Below, piece by piece: positions 24,038-32,426 of a DNA stretch of 64,000 nt. Within the stretch, counting starts at the first letter, position 1. Each line of letters begins with the position of its first letter. Below the pieces are notes generated by a model, which did not search any database, had not been told where the DNA came from, and saw nothing but the letters and a program-made list of their open reading frames with translations. Position numbers and translations under genes: made by a program. Origin of the DNA: Actinomadura mexicana (GTDB taxonomy: Bacteria > Actinomycetota > Actinomycetes > Streptosporangiales > Streptosporangiaceae); assembly GCF_900188105.1 (NCBI RefSeq), contig NZ_FZNP01000004.1, positions 1-64,000 of the forward strand, in the 5' to 3' direction.

Positions 24038-25540
24038 TCAAGCGTTGCCTCCCCAGCGGGCGCCCGCGTACCGGGCGAGAGTCATCTCGATCTCCTTGCG
24101 GGATCCCTTGAGCCGGTAGACGGGGACGACCATGATCCAACCGGTCTTCCTCTCCAGGTAGCACAGCGGGGTTCGCGGCCCCCGGACCGCCGGCAGAGGC
24201 GTACCCAGCAACGGGAACACACAGACCGCCCACCCGGCGTCCTTCGCGCGGCGCACCACGACCCGGCCGATCTCGTGCCATCCGTAATGGACGCGTCGGC
24301 CGCTGTACCGGAGGTCGAGGCCATCGGCGCCGATCTGCAGTTCGCAGGGTCTGAAAAGCGCGTTCAGTTGCGAGGACAGCCACTGCAACGGGACGCGCAC
24401 CAGCCAGAACGCCACCACGGCCAGAACCGCGAGGACCAGCGCGAAGAACGCGCCGCCGGAATCCGCCGACTCGATCGCGGCGCGCAGCGCCACAATGCCG
24501 AGAGCGATTCCCAGCAGCAGGCGGAGGGCGTACCCGACAAGCGCGAGGACCACGGGCGGGATACTGGCCTCGAACCGCACGGACTGGTAGCGGCCAGGCC
24601 GCTGCGTGGCCAGCAGGCCTTTGTCGCCTTCGAAAGGACCTGTCACATCGTCCACCCGCTCGAAAGTGGTGGAGGTGCCGGTGACGTGATATCGCGTCAA
24701 CATGCCGTGCACGGGAGGGGGAAGCCACGCACCGCTTTCACCGGTCGAGGACAGCACCTCCACCAGTTCCCCCGGGCTCGGCCGTGCGGCAGGGTCCTTG
24801 GCGAGGCAGTCCGCGACGACGCCTTGCAATGGGGCGGGGAGAGCATCCAGAACCGGGGACTTGTGCACCACCCGATAGGTCAGCGCCTCCACCGGCCCTT
24901 CCCCGAACGGCCGCACTCCCAGGGCGTAGGCGAGCACGGCGCCCAGGGCGAACACGTCGCACGCCGGGGTGATCTCTCCCTCGGAGATCAACTCCGGTGC
25001 CATGAAACCGGGGGTTCCGGCGAGGGCGGTGACACCGGAGGCGTCCACCGCCCGGGCGATGCCGAAATCGATGACGCGCGGCCCGTCGGCGGCGAGCAGG
25101 ACGTTCGAGGGCTTGAGGTCGCGGTGGACGACACCGGCACCGTGGACGGCCTCCAGCGCCTCCGCCAGCCCGGCCCCCAGCGCGAACGCCGAAACCGGCG
25201 GGAACGGTCCGTGCTCGGCGACCGCGGTGGCAAGCGACGGCCCGGGCACGTATGCCGTGACCAGCCATGGAATGTCCGCCTCGGGGTCCGCGTCGACGAC
25301 GGGGGCGGTGTGGAAGCCGCCAACTCGGCGTGCGGCCTCCACCTCGCGTTTGAAACGCCGGCGGAACTCGGCGTCAGCGGCGAAACCCGGGTGGACCAGC
25401 TTCACGGCGACCGGCCGGCCGCCGGGAGACGAACCGAGGAACACCTGCCCCATCCCGCCGGCGCCGAGTCGGGCCGACAACGTGTACCGGCCGATAGCAC
25501 GGGGGTCGCCGGGCCGTAGAGCGTCCACCGCAGTCCTCAT
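24038..25540 (-). CDS. Membrane-anchored Hanks-type serine/threonine protein kinase
   Basis: 500 residues. The kinase domain covers about 15-275: glycine loop LGAGGMGQVF, catalytic Lys47 (VAVKLV), HRDLKPSN with Asp141, DFG at 158-160, APE at 181-183. All catalytic residues are present, so it should be active. Two membrane helices follow at about 335-357 and 370-395, and the last 100 residues form a soluble domain rich in basic and aromatic residues that may be PH-like. No PASTA repeats exist, so it is not a PknB orthologue. Because the two helices form a hairpin, the tail should also be cytoplasmic. Target unknown. Confidence 0.88.
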   Translation of the reverse strand: MRTAVDALRPGDPRAIGRYTLSARLGAGGMGQVFLGSSPGGRPVAVKLVHPGFAADAEFRRRFKREVEAARRVGGFHTAPVVDADPEADIPWLVTAYVPGPSLATAVAEHGPFPPVSAFALGAGLAEALEAVHGAGVVHRDLKPSNVLLAADGPRVIDFGIARAVDASGVTALAGTPGFMAPELISEGEITPACDVFALGAVLAYALGVRPFGEGPVEALTYRVVHKSPVLDALPAPLQGVVADCLAKDPAARPSPGELVEVLSSTGESGAWLPPPVHGMLTRYHVTGTSTTFERVDDVTGPFEGDKGLLATQRPGRYQSVRFEASIPPVVLALVGYALRLLLGIALGIVALRAAIESADSGGAFFALVLAVLAVVAFWLVRVPLQWLSSQLNALFRPCELQIGADGLDLRYSGRRVHYGWHEIGRVVVRRAKDAGWAVCVFPLLGTPLPAVRGPRTPLCYLERKTGWIMVVPVYRLKGSRKEIEMTLARYAGARWGGNA

Positions 25541-25921
25541 CTTCCGTTGTTCCTGGTTCGTACCCGATCACGGGACGTCTCCCGATTGAACCGGACCGGT
25601 ACTGTTTCTGCCAGTGGCCGTTCTCCCTAGACTGCCTGGACCACCGCCACGCGTCCTTAACGGTGCTTCCACGATTCCTTGACACCGTTTCCATCGGCCT
25701 CTTCCAACGCGCAGCACTTGTTCCACGTCGTTGCAGTGAGGTCCGGCCGGCCGATCCGACGGCGCGGCAGGGGCGACGGCGCGCGGCCCTGTGCCAGGTC
25801 CGCCATTCCCGAGCCGGGCCCTCCTACGCTCGCCCGGCCCGCGCTTCGTCCTGGCCACGACGCTGTAACGTTATTCCTCTGAGAAACCTCACGGCCGTAA
25901 CGAGTGGACCTGGGGAAGCCA
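25541..25921. other. Intergenic region between divergent kinase and AraC genes
   Basis: About 380 bases with no convincing gene. Open frames here have arginine/proline-rich shadow composition. It must hold both divergent promoters; I cannot pick a clear -35/-10 pair. The last 60 bases (CGCTGTAACGTTATTCCTCT) are less GC-rich and may carry the AraC promoter. Confidence 0.5.
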
Positions 25922-26902
25922 GTGATCGAAACGGTGTACAGAACCGAGGACTTCCCTCCGGCGGAGAGATTCGACCACTGGCGGGAATGGATGGGCCGTA
26001 CGCACGTTCCCGTGGATCTGACCAGCGAACATGCCGCGGACTTCCGTGGTCACCAGCGCACCCTGCTGCTCGGCGCGGCGACCGTGTGGCCGACGACCGT
26101 CCAGCCGCTGCTGTCCCGGCGGACGGCGAAACTCGTCAGGTGCTCCGATCCCGAGACGTACAACCTCACACTCGTCCTCGAAGGGACCGCAAGCGCCAGC
26201 TGGGACGACCGGGAGGCCGAATACCGTCCCTACGACCTGCACAGCGCGAGTTCCTCGCACCCCTGCACGGTCCGGGTCGGGCATCACGATCGAATCGTCA
26301 GGTGCGTGGGAGTCGAGATTCCCAAGGACCTTCTGGCGCTCCCGCGGGAGAGCGCCGACCGCGCGATCGGCCGGCCTCTGTCGGCGCGGGAGGGCGTCGG
26401 AGCGCTGCTGGCCGGATTCCTCACCCGCCTCAGCACCGACACCGCCGCCTACCGGACCACCGACGGCCCGCGGCTCGGTGCCGTCCTGACTGATCTCGTC
26501 TCGGCCCTGCTCGCCCACACCCTCGACTCCGACCGCGAACTCTCCCCCGAGGCCCACCGGCGGACGTTGACTCTGAGCGTCCGCTCCTTCGTCAGCCGGA
26601 ACCTGCACAACCCGGATCTGACCCCGTCAAGCGTCGCGGCCGCGCATCACATCTCCACCAGCCATCTGTACCGTCTCTTCCAGGACGAGAACGTCCCCAT
26701 CGGCGCACTGATCCGCAGGGAACGTTTGGAACGCGCTCGTCGGGACCTGGCCGATCCGACCCAGCACGGGGTCCCGGTCCACGAGATCGCCGCCCGCTGG
26801 GGTTTCACCCACCATTCGGCCTTCACCCGGGCCTTCCGCGCCGCCTACGGCACCTCCCCCAGCGACTACCGACAGGAAACGCAGCAACCGGCGTCGAACT
26901 GA
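25922..26902 (+). CDS. AraC family transcriptional regulator (AraC-binding-like domain)
   Basis: 326 residues. The N-terminal 200 residues resemble the AraC-like ligand domain of NimR/FeaR-type proteins (PPAERFDHWREWMGRTHVPVDL, YNLTLVLEGTASASWDDREAEYRPYDLHSASS). The C-terminal double helix-turn-helix covers about 225-320: SSVAAAHHISTSHLYRLFQDE and VHEIAARWGFTHHSAFTRAFRAAYGTSPSDYR. GGGGAAG lies 3-4 bases before the GTG at 25922; a GTG at 25904 would add six residues. No target gene is evident nearby. Confidence 0.9.
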   Translation: MIETVYRTEDFPPAERFDHWREWMGRTHVPVDLTSEHAADFRGHQRTLLLGAATVWPTTVQPLLSRRTAKLVRCSDPETYNLTLVLEGTASASWDDREAEYRPYDLHSASSSHPCTVRVGHHDRIVRCVGVEIPKDLLALPRESADRAIGRPLSAREGVGALLAGFLTRLSTDTAAYRTTDGPRLGAVLTDLVSALLAHTLDSDRELSPEAHRRTLTLSVRSFVSRNLHNPDLTPSSVAAAHHISTSHLYRLFQDENVPIGALIRRERLERARRDLADPTQHGVPVHEIAARWGFTHHSAFTRAFRAAYGTSPSDYRQETQQPASN

Positions 26903-27269
26903 ACAGGCTTCCGGACGCCCGGCGTCAGCACCGTCTTCGGCTGCGTCCCCCTCGATCCGTTCGGCTGGGTTACCACGGCGGCGGCCATCGCCGCGGCGAT
27001 GACGGTCGCCCGTTTCCTCCCGAACGGCGAGGGAGGCTCCGCTCGACAACGGCCGGGCGGGACGGCCGACGCCGAGCGGGCACCCGGCCAGAGATCGGCC
27101 TTCGGCCTGGGTGCGGTGCCGCGTCAACGCGTCGTTTGTCCCCCGTGCGAGCTACAGGCGAATGTCCTCCGTGCGGGGAAGATCGCGGGGTCGCCGACTC
27201 CCTAGCATTCGTCCTGGCCGGGCCGACGGCCCGAGAAATCCCGCGAAGAAGTCTCGCAGAGGAGTCGGC
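26903..27269. other. Intergenic stretch with possible coding debris
   Basis: 367 bases without a complete gene. In the plus frame, 26925-27030 reads like the end of a membrane protein (VPLDPFGWVTTAAAIAAAMTVARFLPNG), so it may be a remnant; the rest has no coding character. Confidence 0.35.
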
Positions 27270-27502
27270 ATGCTGCTGTTGAAGCAACTCCTGCCCGTCG
27301 TGGCGGTCGCTTTCGTTGGCGGCCAGTGCCTCATCGCGGTGGAGGACGACGCGGTCCTGAGCCTAATTCTCGGTGTCGCGACGGCCGTGCTCGCTGTGCT
27401 GGTGTACGCCTGGACGTCGCGAACATCGCCTTCCTCGGCGACTACCGGGTCGAGAACTTCGGGACGGCGGCGGGCCCGGTCGGCCTGTTCGGCTTCATGG
27501 CC
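27270..27502 (+). pseudogene. Remnant of a CPBP-family intramembrane protease
   Basis: The ATG at 27270 has GAGGAG upstream and opens a membrane segment (MLLLKQLLPVVAVAFVGGQ, then LSLILGVATAVLAVLVYAW) that resembles the N-terminus of CPBP (CAAX/Abi) proteases. After base 27413 homology continues in another frame (ANIAFLGDYRVENF, AGPVGLFGFMA, 27419-27502), with about 30 residues missing in between. The sequence then stops before the catalytic Glu-Glu motif that should follow GFMA. A deletion with frameshift and a 3' truncation are therefore inferred. Family assignment rests on recalled family sequence patterns. Confidence 0.55.
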
Positions 27503-27538
27503 CGGCGCCCGCGAAGCCGCGGCCGCTACCCTCGCCCA

Positions 27539-28705
27539 GTGATCGTTCTGCGGCGGGTCGGGCCCCTGTGGCGGAGTTGGGACGTGACCGTCCGCGATCT
27601 CCCGCTCGCGCTCCTGCTCGTCGTCATGTCGTTCCTGCCGGTGCTCCGCGGCCATGAGACGCATGTCGGCGAGCTTCCGGCCCGTCCGTTCGACGCGCCG
27701 GCCATCGCGGCGCTCGCCTTCCTCTGCCTCCCGCTCGCCGTGCGGCGGCGGTGGCCGGACGCGTGCCTCGCCCTGGTGTCGCTCGGATTCGTCGCCGCTG
27801 AACTCCGCGGTCACCACATGGTCGCGGGAACCGCCTTGCCCATCGCGCTGCTGAGCGCCGGCGCCCACCTGGAACGCCACCGGCGTACCACCGTGATAGT
27901 CCTGTCCGCCGCATACGCGCTGCTGGCCGTCGCGCTCCACAGGCTCGGCGGGGCCGAGCATCTGGCCGGGTACCTGACGTTCTACCTCGCGCTGGCCGTC
28001 GTCTGGGGCATCGGATCCTGGCTGCGTTCCACCCGCGCCGCCGAGGCCGAGCGCCGCCTCCGCATCGCCGATGCCACCCGTGCCGCCGAACGCACCCGCA
28101 TCGCCCGCGAGCTCCACGACGTCGTGACCCACCATGTGACGGCGATGGTCGTGCAGGCCGAGGCGGCACGGTACCTGACCGCCGCGCCCGACCGGCTCGA
28201 CGCGACCCTGAACGCCGTCACCGAAACCGGACGGCGAGCCATCACCGACCTGCGGCACCTGCTCGACCTGCTCAACCCCGACCACGGCGCCCCGCCCCGA
28301 GACGACGTCAGGACGGCGTCCGCCGGCGACCTCCGCGCGCTCGTGGAACAGACGCGCCAGGCCGGGCAACCGGTGGAGTTCACCGAGGAGGGCGAGCCGG
28401 CGGAGTCAGCCGGCAGCGCCGAACTGGTGGCCTACCGGGTCGTGCAGGAGGCCCTGACCAACGCCCTCAAGCACGCCCACGGCGACCGCACCGTCACCCG
28501 GGTGCGTTACGGCGAGAAGGAGATATTCGTGCAGGTCGGCACCAACGGTCCCGCGAAGCGGGTCCGGTCCCCCGGCGGGAGCGGGCGGGGCCTGGCCGGG
28601 CTCCGCGACCGGGTCGGCGCTCTCGGTGGCGAGTTCAGCGCGGGCTCGGAGGCCGGCGGCGGTTTCGTCGTCCGGGCGCGCATCCCGACGGGGAGCCCGT
28701 CGTGA
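27539..28705 (+). CDS. Sensor histidine kinase, HisKA_3 (NarX/DesK-like)
   Basis: 388 residues from a GTG at 27539; no good ribosome site is visible, so the start is uncertain. About four membrane segments lie in residues 1-150 (DLPLALLLVVMSFLPVL, AIAALAFLCLPLAV, CLALVSLGFVAAEL, LTFYLALAVVWGIGSWL). The phospho-acceptor His is in RTRIARELHDVVTHHVTAMVVQAE. The ATPase domain has VVQEALTNALKHA (N-box) and GSGRGLAGLRDRVGALGG (G2 box). There is no extracellular sensing domain, so it probably senses membrane state. It overlaps the response regulator gene by 4 bases. Confidence 0.87.
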   Translation: MIVLRRVGPLWRSWDVTVRDLPLALLLVVMSFLPVLRGHETHVGELPARPFDAPAIAALAFLCLPLAVRRRWPDACLALVSLGFVAAELRGHHMVAGTALPIALLSAGAHLERHRRTTVIVLSAAYALLAVALHRLGGAEHLAGYLTFYLALAVVWGIGSWLRSTRAAEAERRLRIADATRAAERTRIARELHDVVTHHVTAMVVQAEAARYLTAAPDRLDATLNAVTETGRRAITDLRHLLDLLNPDHGAPPRDDVRTASAGDLRALVEQTRQAGQPVEFTEEGEPAESAGSAELVAYRVVQEALTNALKHAHGDRTVTRVRYGEKEIFVQVGTNGPAKRVRSPGGSGRGLAGLRDRVGALGGEFSAGSEAGGGFVVRARIPTGSPS

Positions 28706-29361
28706 GCGCACCGGTCCGGGTCCTGGTCTGCGACGATCAGGCGCTGATCCGCACCGGGTTCGCGACGATCATCGATGCCCAGCCCGACCTGGAGGTGGTG
28801 GGCGAGTGCGGGAACGGGCGGGCCGGAGTCGACCTCGCCCGCCGCCTGAACCCGGACATGGTGGTGATGGACGTCCGGATGCCGGTGCTGGACGGCATCG
28901 AGGCGACCCGCCTGCTGGCCGGCGCCGGGGTCGAGGATCCCATCAAGGTGCTCGTGGTGACGACGTTCAACCTGGACGAGTACGTGTACGAGGCGCTGCG
29001 CGCGGGAGCGAGCGGGTTCCTGCTCAAAGACGCCCCACCGGCGCAGATCCTGCAGGGTATCCGCACCGTCGCGTCAGGGGCCGCCCTGCTGGCGCCCGAG
29101 GTGACGCGGCAGCTCGTCGGCAGGTACGCGGCGCGGATCCGTCCCGCCCCTGGCACGGCGGACGGCGTCGCGCTGACCTCGCGGGAACTGGAGGTGTTGC
29201 GCCTCATCGCCAACGGCCTGTCCAACCGCGAGATCGCCGCCACGCTGGTCCTCAGCCAGGAGACCGTCAAGACCTACGTGTCGCGCATCCTCACCAAACT
29301 CGATCTGCGCGACCGCGTGCAGGCAGTCGTCTACGCCTACCGCAACGGCCTGGTCACCTGA
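28702..29361 (+). CDS. NarL/FixJ-type response regulator
   Basis: 219 residues from a GTG overlapping the kinase stop. Receiver domain 1-125: acidic DD in CDDQ near residue 10, phospho-acceptor Asp in VVMDVRMP near 55, Thr in VVTTF and Lys in FLLKDAPP. A LuxR-type helix-turn-helix lies at about 152-210 (LTSRELEVLRLIANGLSNREIAATLVLSQETVKTYVSRILTKL). Partner of the kinase immediately upstream. No nearby target operon is obvious. Confidence 0.94.
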   Translation: MSAPVRVLVCDDQALIRTGFATIIDAQPDLEVVGECGNGRAGVDLARRLNPDMVVMDVRMPVLDGIEATRLLAGAGVEDPIKVLVVTTFNLDEYVYEALRAGASGFLLKDAPPAQILQGIRTVASGAALLAPEVTRQLVGRYAARIRPAPGTADGVALTSRELEVLRLIANGLSNREIAATLVLSQETVKTYVSRILTKLDLRDRVQAVVYAYRNGLVT

Positions 29362-29509
29362 CCGTCCGCCGTCGGATGGCCCGGTCGCCATGATCGTCGT
29401 CGCGCGAACCGTCAAGGACGGGTGCGGTGCGCGGCCCCCTCGGCACGGCGGTTGCGCGGCCATCCGCGGACGGGACCACTCGAGGGGGCGGGGCGCTGTG
29501 GTGCGCCGT

Positions 29510-30619
29510 TCACGGAGGAGACGTGTCGATCAGTATGCGGGCTCGGTCGTCGGCGGAGAGGAACGCCGCCAGTGCCCGTCCCTGATCGGCGACTCCGGCG
29601 CGGTCGTCCCTGGAGAAGCGGCGCAGCGGGGTGACGATCACGTCGCCCTCCCTGACGCCCCAGGTCGCGGCCACCCGGCCGTCGACCAGGACGACGCGCT
29701 CACCGGCGACCGACAGCCCGCGGTGGGCGTCGTCGACGACCCGGCTGCGGTCGTGGTAGCCGAGGAGCGCGTTGTCGAAGGCCGGCAGGAAGCGCACGGG
29801 GGCGGGCGTGTCGGGGTCGGGGCGCGGCGCGTCGGGCAGGTCCAGCAGTTCCCGGCCTCGCTCGTCGCGGAAGGCGACCAGTTCCTCGCGTATCGCGGCG
29901 ACCGCGGCGGGCAGGCCGGCGAGGCCGCACCAGGCGCGGAGGTCGGCCGTGGCGGCGGGGCCGTACGCGGCCAGATAGCGCCGCACCAGTGTTTCGCCGA
30001 CCGGATCGGCGCCCTCCCCGGCCGGGGGATCGATCTCGCGTCCCAGCCAGGAGGAGAGCGGGACGTTGCGGACCCCCGCCTTCGCGCGCCACAGCCCGCG
30101 CGGCGGCAGTTGCACCATCGGGACGAGCGCGGCGACCACCATCTCGCCCAGCACCCGCGGCCCCGGCTCCGGCCACCGGTCGGCGAGCGCCCGGCCGAGC
30201 TCGGGCATCGAGCGGGGCTCGCCGTCGGCCAGCACCGCCCGGCCCGCCGCGGCGAGCTCGTCGAGGTCCACCCCGGCGAGCACCCTGCGGTAGACCCCGA
30301 GCGCCCGCTGCCGCAGCATGGGGTCGTGGCGGGCTCGCCAGGCCAGGGCGTCGTCGGCGGTGACGAGGTGGACGGTGCGACGCATGAGATGGGTCCGCAC
30401 GACGCGCCGCCGCACCAGCAACTCGTCCAGCGCGGCCGGGGCGAACGCGCGCAGCCGGGACCAGAGCCCGACGAACGGTGCCTGCGGTTCCTGCGCCTGC
30501 AGGCCGCAAAGGTGCGCGACGGCGTCGCCGACGGGCATGTCGGCGCGTTCGAGCAGCAGCTGCCGGGCGAGCGTGGCGCGGTTGAGGGCCCGGGTGCCCA
30601 ACACGTTCGTGGGGCTCAT
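29510..30619 (-). CDS. Winged-helix DNA glycosylase candidate, AlkZ/YcaQ (HTH_42) family
   Basis: 369 residues, normal for the family. The N-terminus (VLGTRALNRATLARQLLLERADMPVGDAVAHLCGLQAQEP) carries the catalytic QxQ motif Gln41-Ala-Gln43. In this family QxQ is typical of AlkZ-type enzymes, which unhook DNA interstrand crosslinks, while QxD is typical of YcaQ. Further blocks VRTHLMRRTVHLVTADD, RYLAAYGPAATADLRAWCGL and FLPAFDNALLGYHDR also fit. I used the ATG at 30619 because upstream in-frame sequence lacks coding character. A DNA-repair or self-resistance role is inferred; no natural-product cluster is next to it. Confidence 0.82.
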   Translation of the reverse strand: MSPTNVLGTRALNRATLARQLLLERADMPVGDAVAHLCGLQAQEPQAPFVGLWSRLRAFAPAALDELLVRRRVVRTHLMRRTVHLVTADDALAWRARHDPMLRQRALGVYRRVLAGVDLDELAAAGRAVLADGEPRSMPELGRALADRWPEPGPRVLGEMVVAALVPMVQLPPRGLWRAKAGVRNVPLSSWLGREIDPPAGEGADPVGETLVRRYLAAYGPAATADLRAWCGLAGLPAAVAAIREELVAFRDERGRELLDLPDAPRPDPDTPAPVRFLPAFDNALLGYHDRSRVVDDAHRGLSVAGERVVLVDGRVAATWGVREGDVIVTPLRRFSRDDRAGVADQGRALAAFLSADDRARILIDTSPP

Positions 30620-30994
30620 GCCGCGGCGCGCCCATCGGACGGTCGGCGGCGTAGCGCCGCGCGAGCGATGACCGGTGGCGCCGAGACCCGGAACCTTGTC
30701 CGGCCCGGAGTACGCATCTTCACTGCTGCTTCCTAATCGTCGAGTCGTCCGTGCAGGGGCGCCCACGATCGCACGGATAGCGGCCGGAACGTGGCCGCTA
30801 TCCCGCGCGATATGGGAGTCATGCCAAAGACCTCAGTGCTTCTGCCGGCGCTGCTGACGCTTCTCCCGGTGCGCCGGAACGGGCCGGGGCGCTGCTCGCC
30901 GAGCGGCTGGACCCGGCGTGGAGGGCCTCGGCCCTTCCGGGGCGAACGGCCACGGGTAGGTGGTGATGGCCTCAGCCCCGGGGACCAGGTTGAT
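30620..30994. other. Intergenic region without recognised gene
   Basis: About 375 bases between the divergently placed glycosylase start and the hairpin after the glycosyltransferase. The ATG-initiated frame at 30791 is arginine/glycine/proline-rich with no homology I recognise, so I treat it as non-coding. Confidence 0.4.
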
Positions 30995-31032
30995 CGGATG
31001 GGACCCGGCCGTAGACGACCGGGTCCCATCCG
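30995..31032. terminator. 14-bp perfect-stem hairpin after glycosyltransferase gene
   Basis: CGGATGGGACCCGG (30995-31008) and CCGGGTCCCATCCG (31019-31032) form a perfect 14-bp stem with a 10-base loop. It starts 37 bases after the stop of the minus-strand glycosyltransferase gene and is very likely its terminator. Confidence 0.75.
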
Positions 31033-31068
31033 ACACGTGGGACCTCGCCCCTCCCCGGCCGGCGAGCC

Positions 31069-32160
31069 CTACAAGCTCGGCAGTCGCAGGTAGCGAATCG
31101 CCTGTTGCGGGGTGAGGGAAGCGGGAAGGCTCAGAAGCTGCCGCTGCCAGACGTCCACGTTCTCGCGCCATGTGCGGTAGAAGGACAAGCAGCTCATCGG
31201 GGAGATCTCCAGGAGACGCTTCTTCGCCTCATCGAGGCGTCGCAGGATCCGGTCGCGATCCGGAATCGGCTCTTCCGTTCCGCGAGCGGATCCGTGCAGG
31301 CGGTCCACCACCTCGTCGATGAAACGCGAGCGTTTCTTGATCGCGTCCGTCCAGAAGTAGAGCGTGGACACATCCGCTCCGGAATGGAGCGCCCGGACCA
31401 GACCTTCGGCGATGAGCTCGCCGAACTCCTCCGGCGTGGCGCTCCGGCTGAACGGATCGTACGCCAACTGACGCAGCCTGCCCGCGGCGCCCGCCGAGCG
31501 AGCCGCGACCGCGTCGTACATGAAGAGCCAGTCCTCATTGTAGATCGCGGGGAAGTACGCGTCCGCGCGACGCACGTCGACGAGAAGTGCGTTGCCCCCG
31601 ATGAAGGTCGACTGCGCTCCCCCGGAAACCCGGTTGGCATGACACACGACCGAATTGTCGGGAAAGTCGGGTATCTGGAACCCGACCACCCGATACTGCC
31701 CGGTCAGACCGGCGGCCTGCCTGATCAGAGAAGGCTCCATGTCCCGGATGTCGTCGTCTAGGAAAAAGACCGTCCGCCAGCCGCACAGGCGGGCCATCAG
31801 CAGTCCGATGTTCCTCTTCGTCGCGATGTCCGTGTGCTTTTCCACCGCCCGCCGCTCGAAGCCGAGCAGCGGGTGGGTGTACCCCCGCGAGACTTCCAGG
31901 CAAATTGAGTCGGAGGACAGGACATGGCACATCCTGTCCAACTCCCGCAGCTGTGGATACGTGCTGCCCAACAGGACGATCGTGCACTCCAGAGCTTTTG
32001 CCAAGGCGATCGCCGGCCCGACCAGCCGCGGAGTGATGGTAGGAACCAGAATGGCGTCCACCGTTCCGGGGCTCACACTGCCGCCAACCTTCGATAAGTC
32101 TGTTAACAGATTGATGTGCGAACCCACATGGGACGCCTGTTCAAAATGATCTGTACTCAT
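31069..32160 (-). CDS. Glycosyltransferase-like protein with DDD motif
   Basis: 363 residues from the ATG at 32160, which has a strong GGAGGAAAG directly upstream. A GT-A-type nucleotide-sugar fold is suggested by the N-terminal strand pattern (VDAILVPTITPRLVGPAIALAKAL, CTIVLLGSTYPQ) and by TVFFLDDDIRD with Asp135-137 as metal/nucleotide ligands. A second conserved-looking block is GGNALLVDVRRADAYFPAIYNEDWLFMYDAV, reminiscent of the acceptor side. The last 120 residues are helical and basic. No signal peptide or membrane segment. Donor, acceptor and pathway are unknown. Base composition is slightly less GC-rich at the 5' end than in the neighbours. Confidence 0.65.
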   Translation of the reverse strand: MSTDHFEQASHVGSHINLLTDLSKVGGSVSPGTVDAILVPTITPRLVGPAIALAKALECTIVLLGSTYPQLRELDRMCHVLSSDSICLEVSRGYTHPLLGFERRAVEKHTDIATKRNIGLLMARLCGWRTVFFLDDDIRDMEPSLIRQAAGLTGQYRVVGFQIPDFPDNSVVCHANRVSGGAQSTFIGGNALLVDVRRADAYFPAIYNEDWLFMYDAVAARSAGAAGRLRQLAYDPFSRSATPEEFGELIAEGLVRALHSGADVSTLYFWTDAIKKRSRFIDEVVDRLHGSARGTEEPIPDRDRILRRLDEAKKRLLEISPMSCLSFYRTWRENVDVWQRQLLSLPASLTPQQAIRYLRLPSL

Positions 32161-32426
32161 CTTTCCTCCGTTTGTATTCGTCCGTGACCTGGTCGCGAAC
32201 GGTCCGAGATCAAGAGTGATCCGAACACTGCTTACTGTCCGAGGAAGAGCCGGCAGGGCAACATGCACCTGGGAGACCGAAGGGCCAGGGAAACGAGAAC
32301 CGGCGAGCCCTGCAACCGGCTCTTTTCAGCCGGCCAGGCGTCGGTCGTCCGCTCCCGGACCGGGCGTGGTCGCTCAGGCCTCTGCCGAGGGCGTCGCTCG
32401 AGGCGTCCCGGTCCCGCTCGTCGCGG

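Noticed and set aside
30791..31093. Plus-strand frame of 100 residues as a gene
   Set aside because: It runs through the 14-bp hairpin and has shadow-like Arg/Gly/Pro composition.
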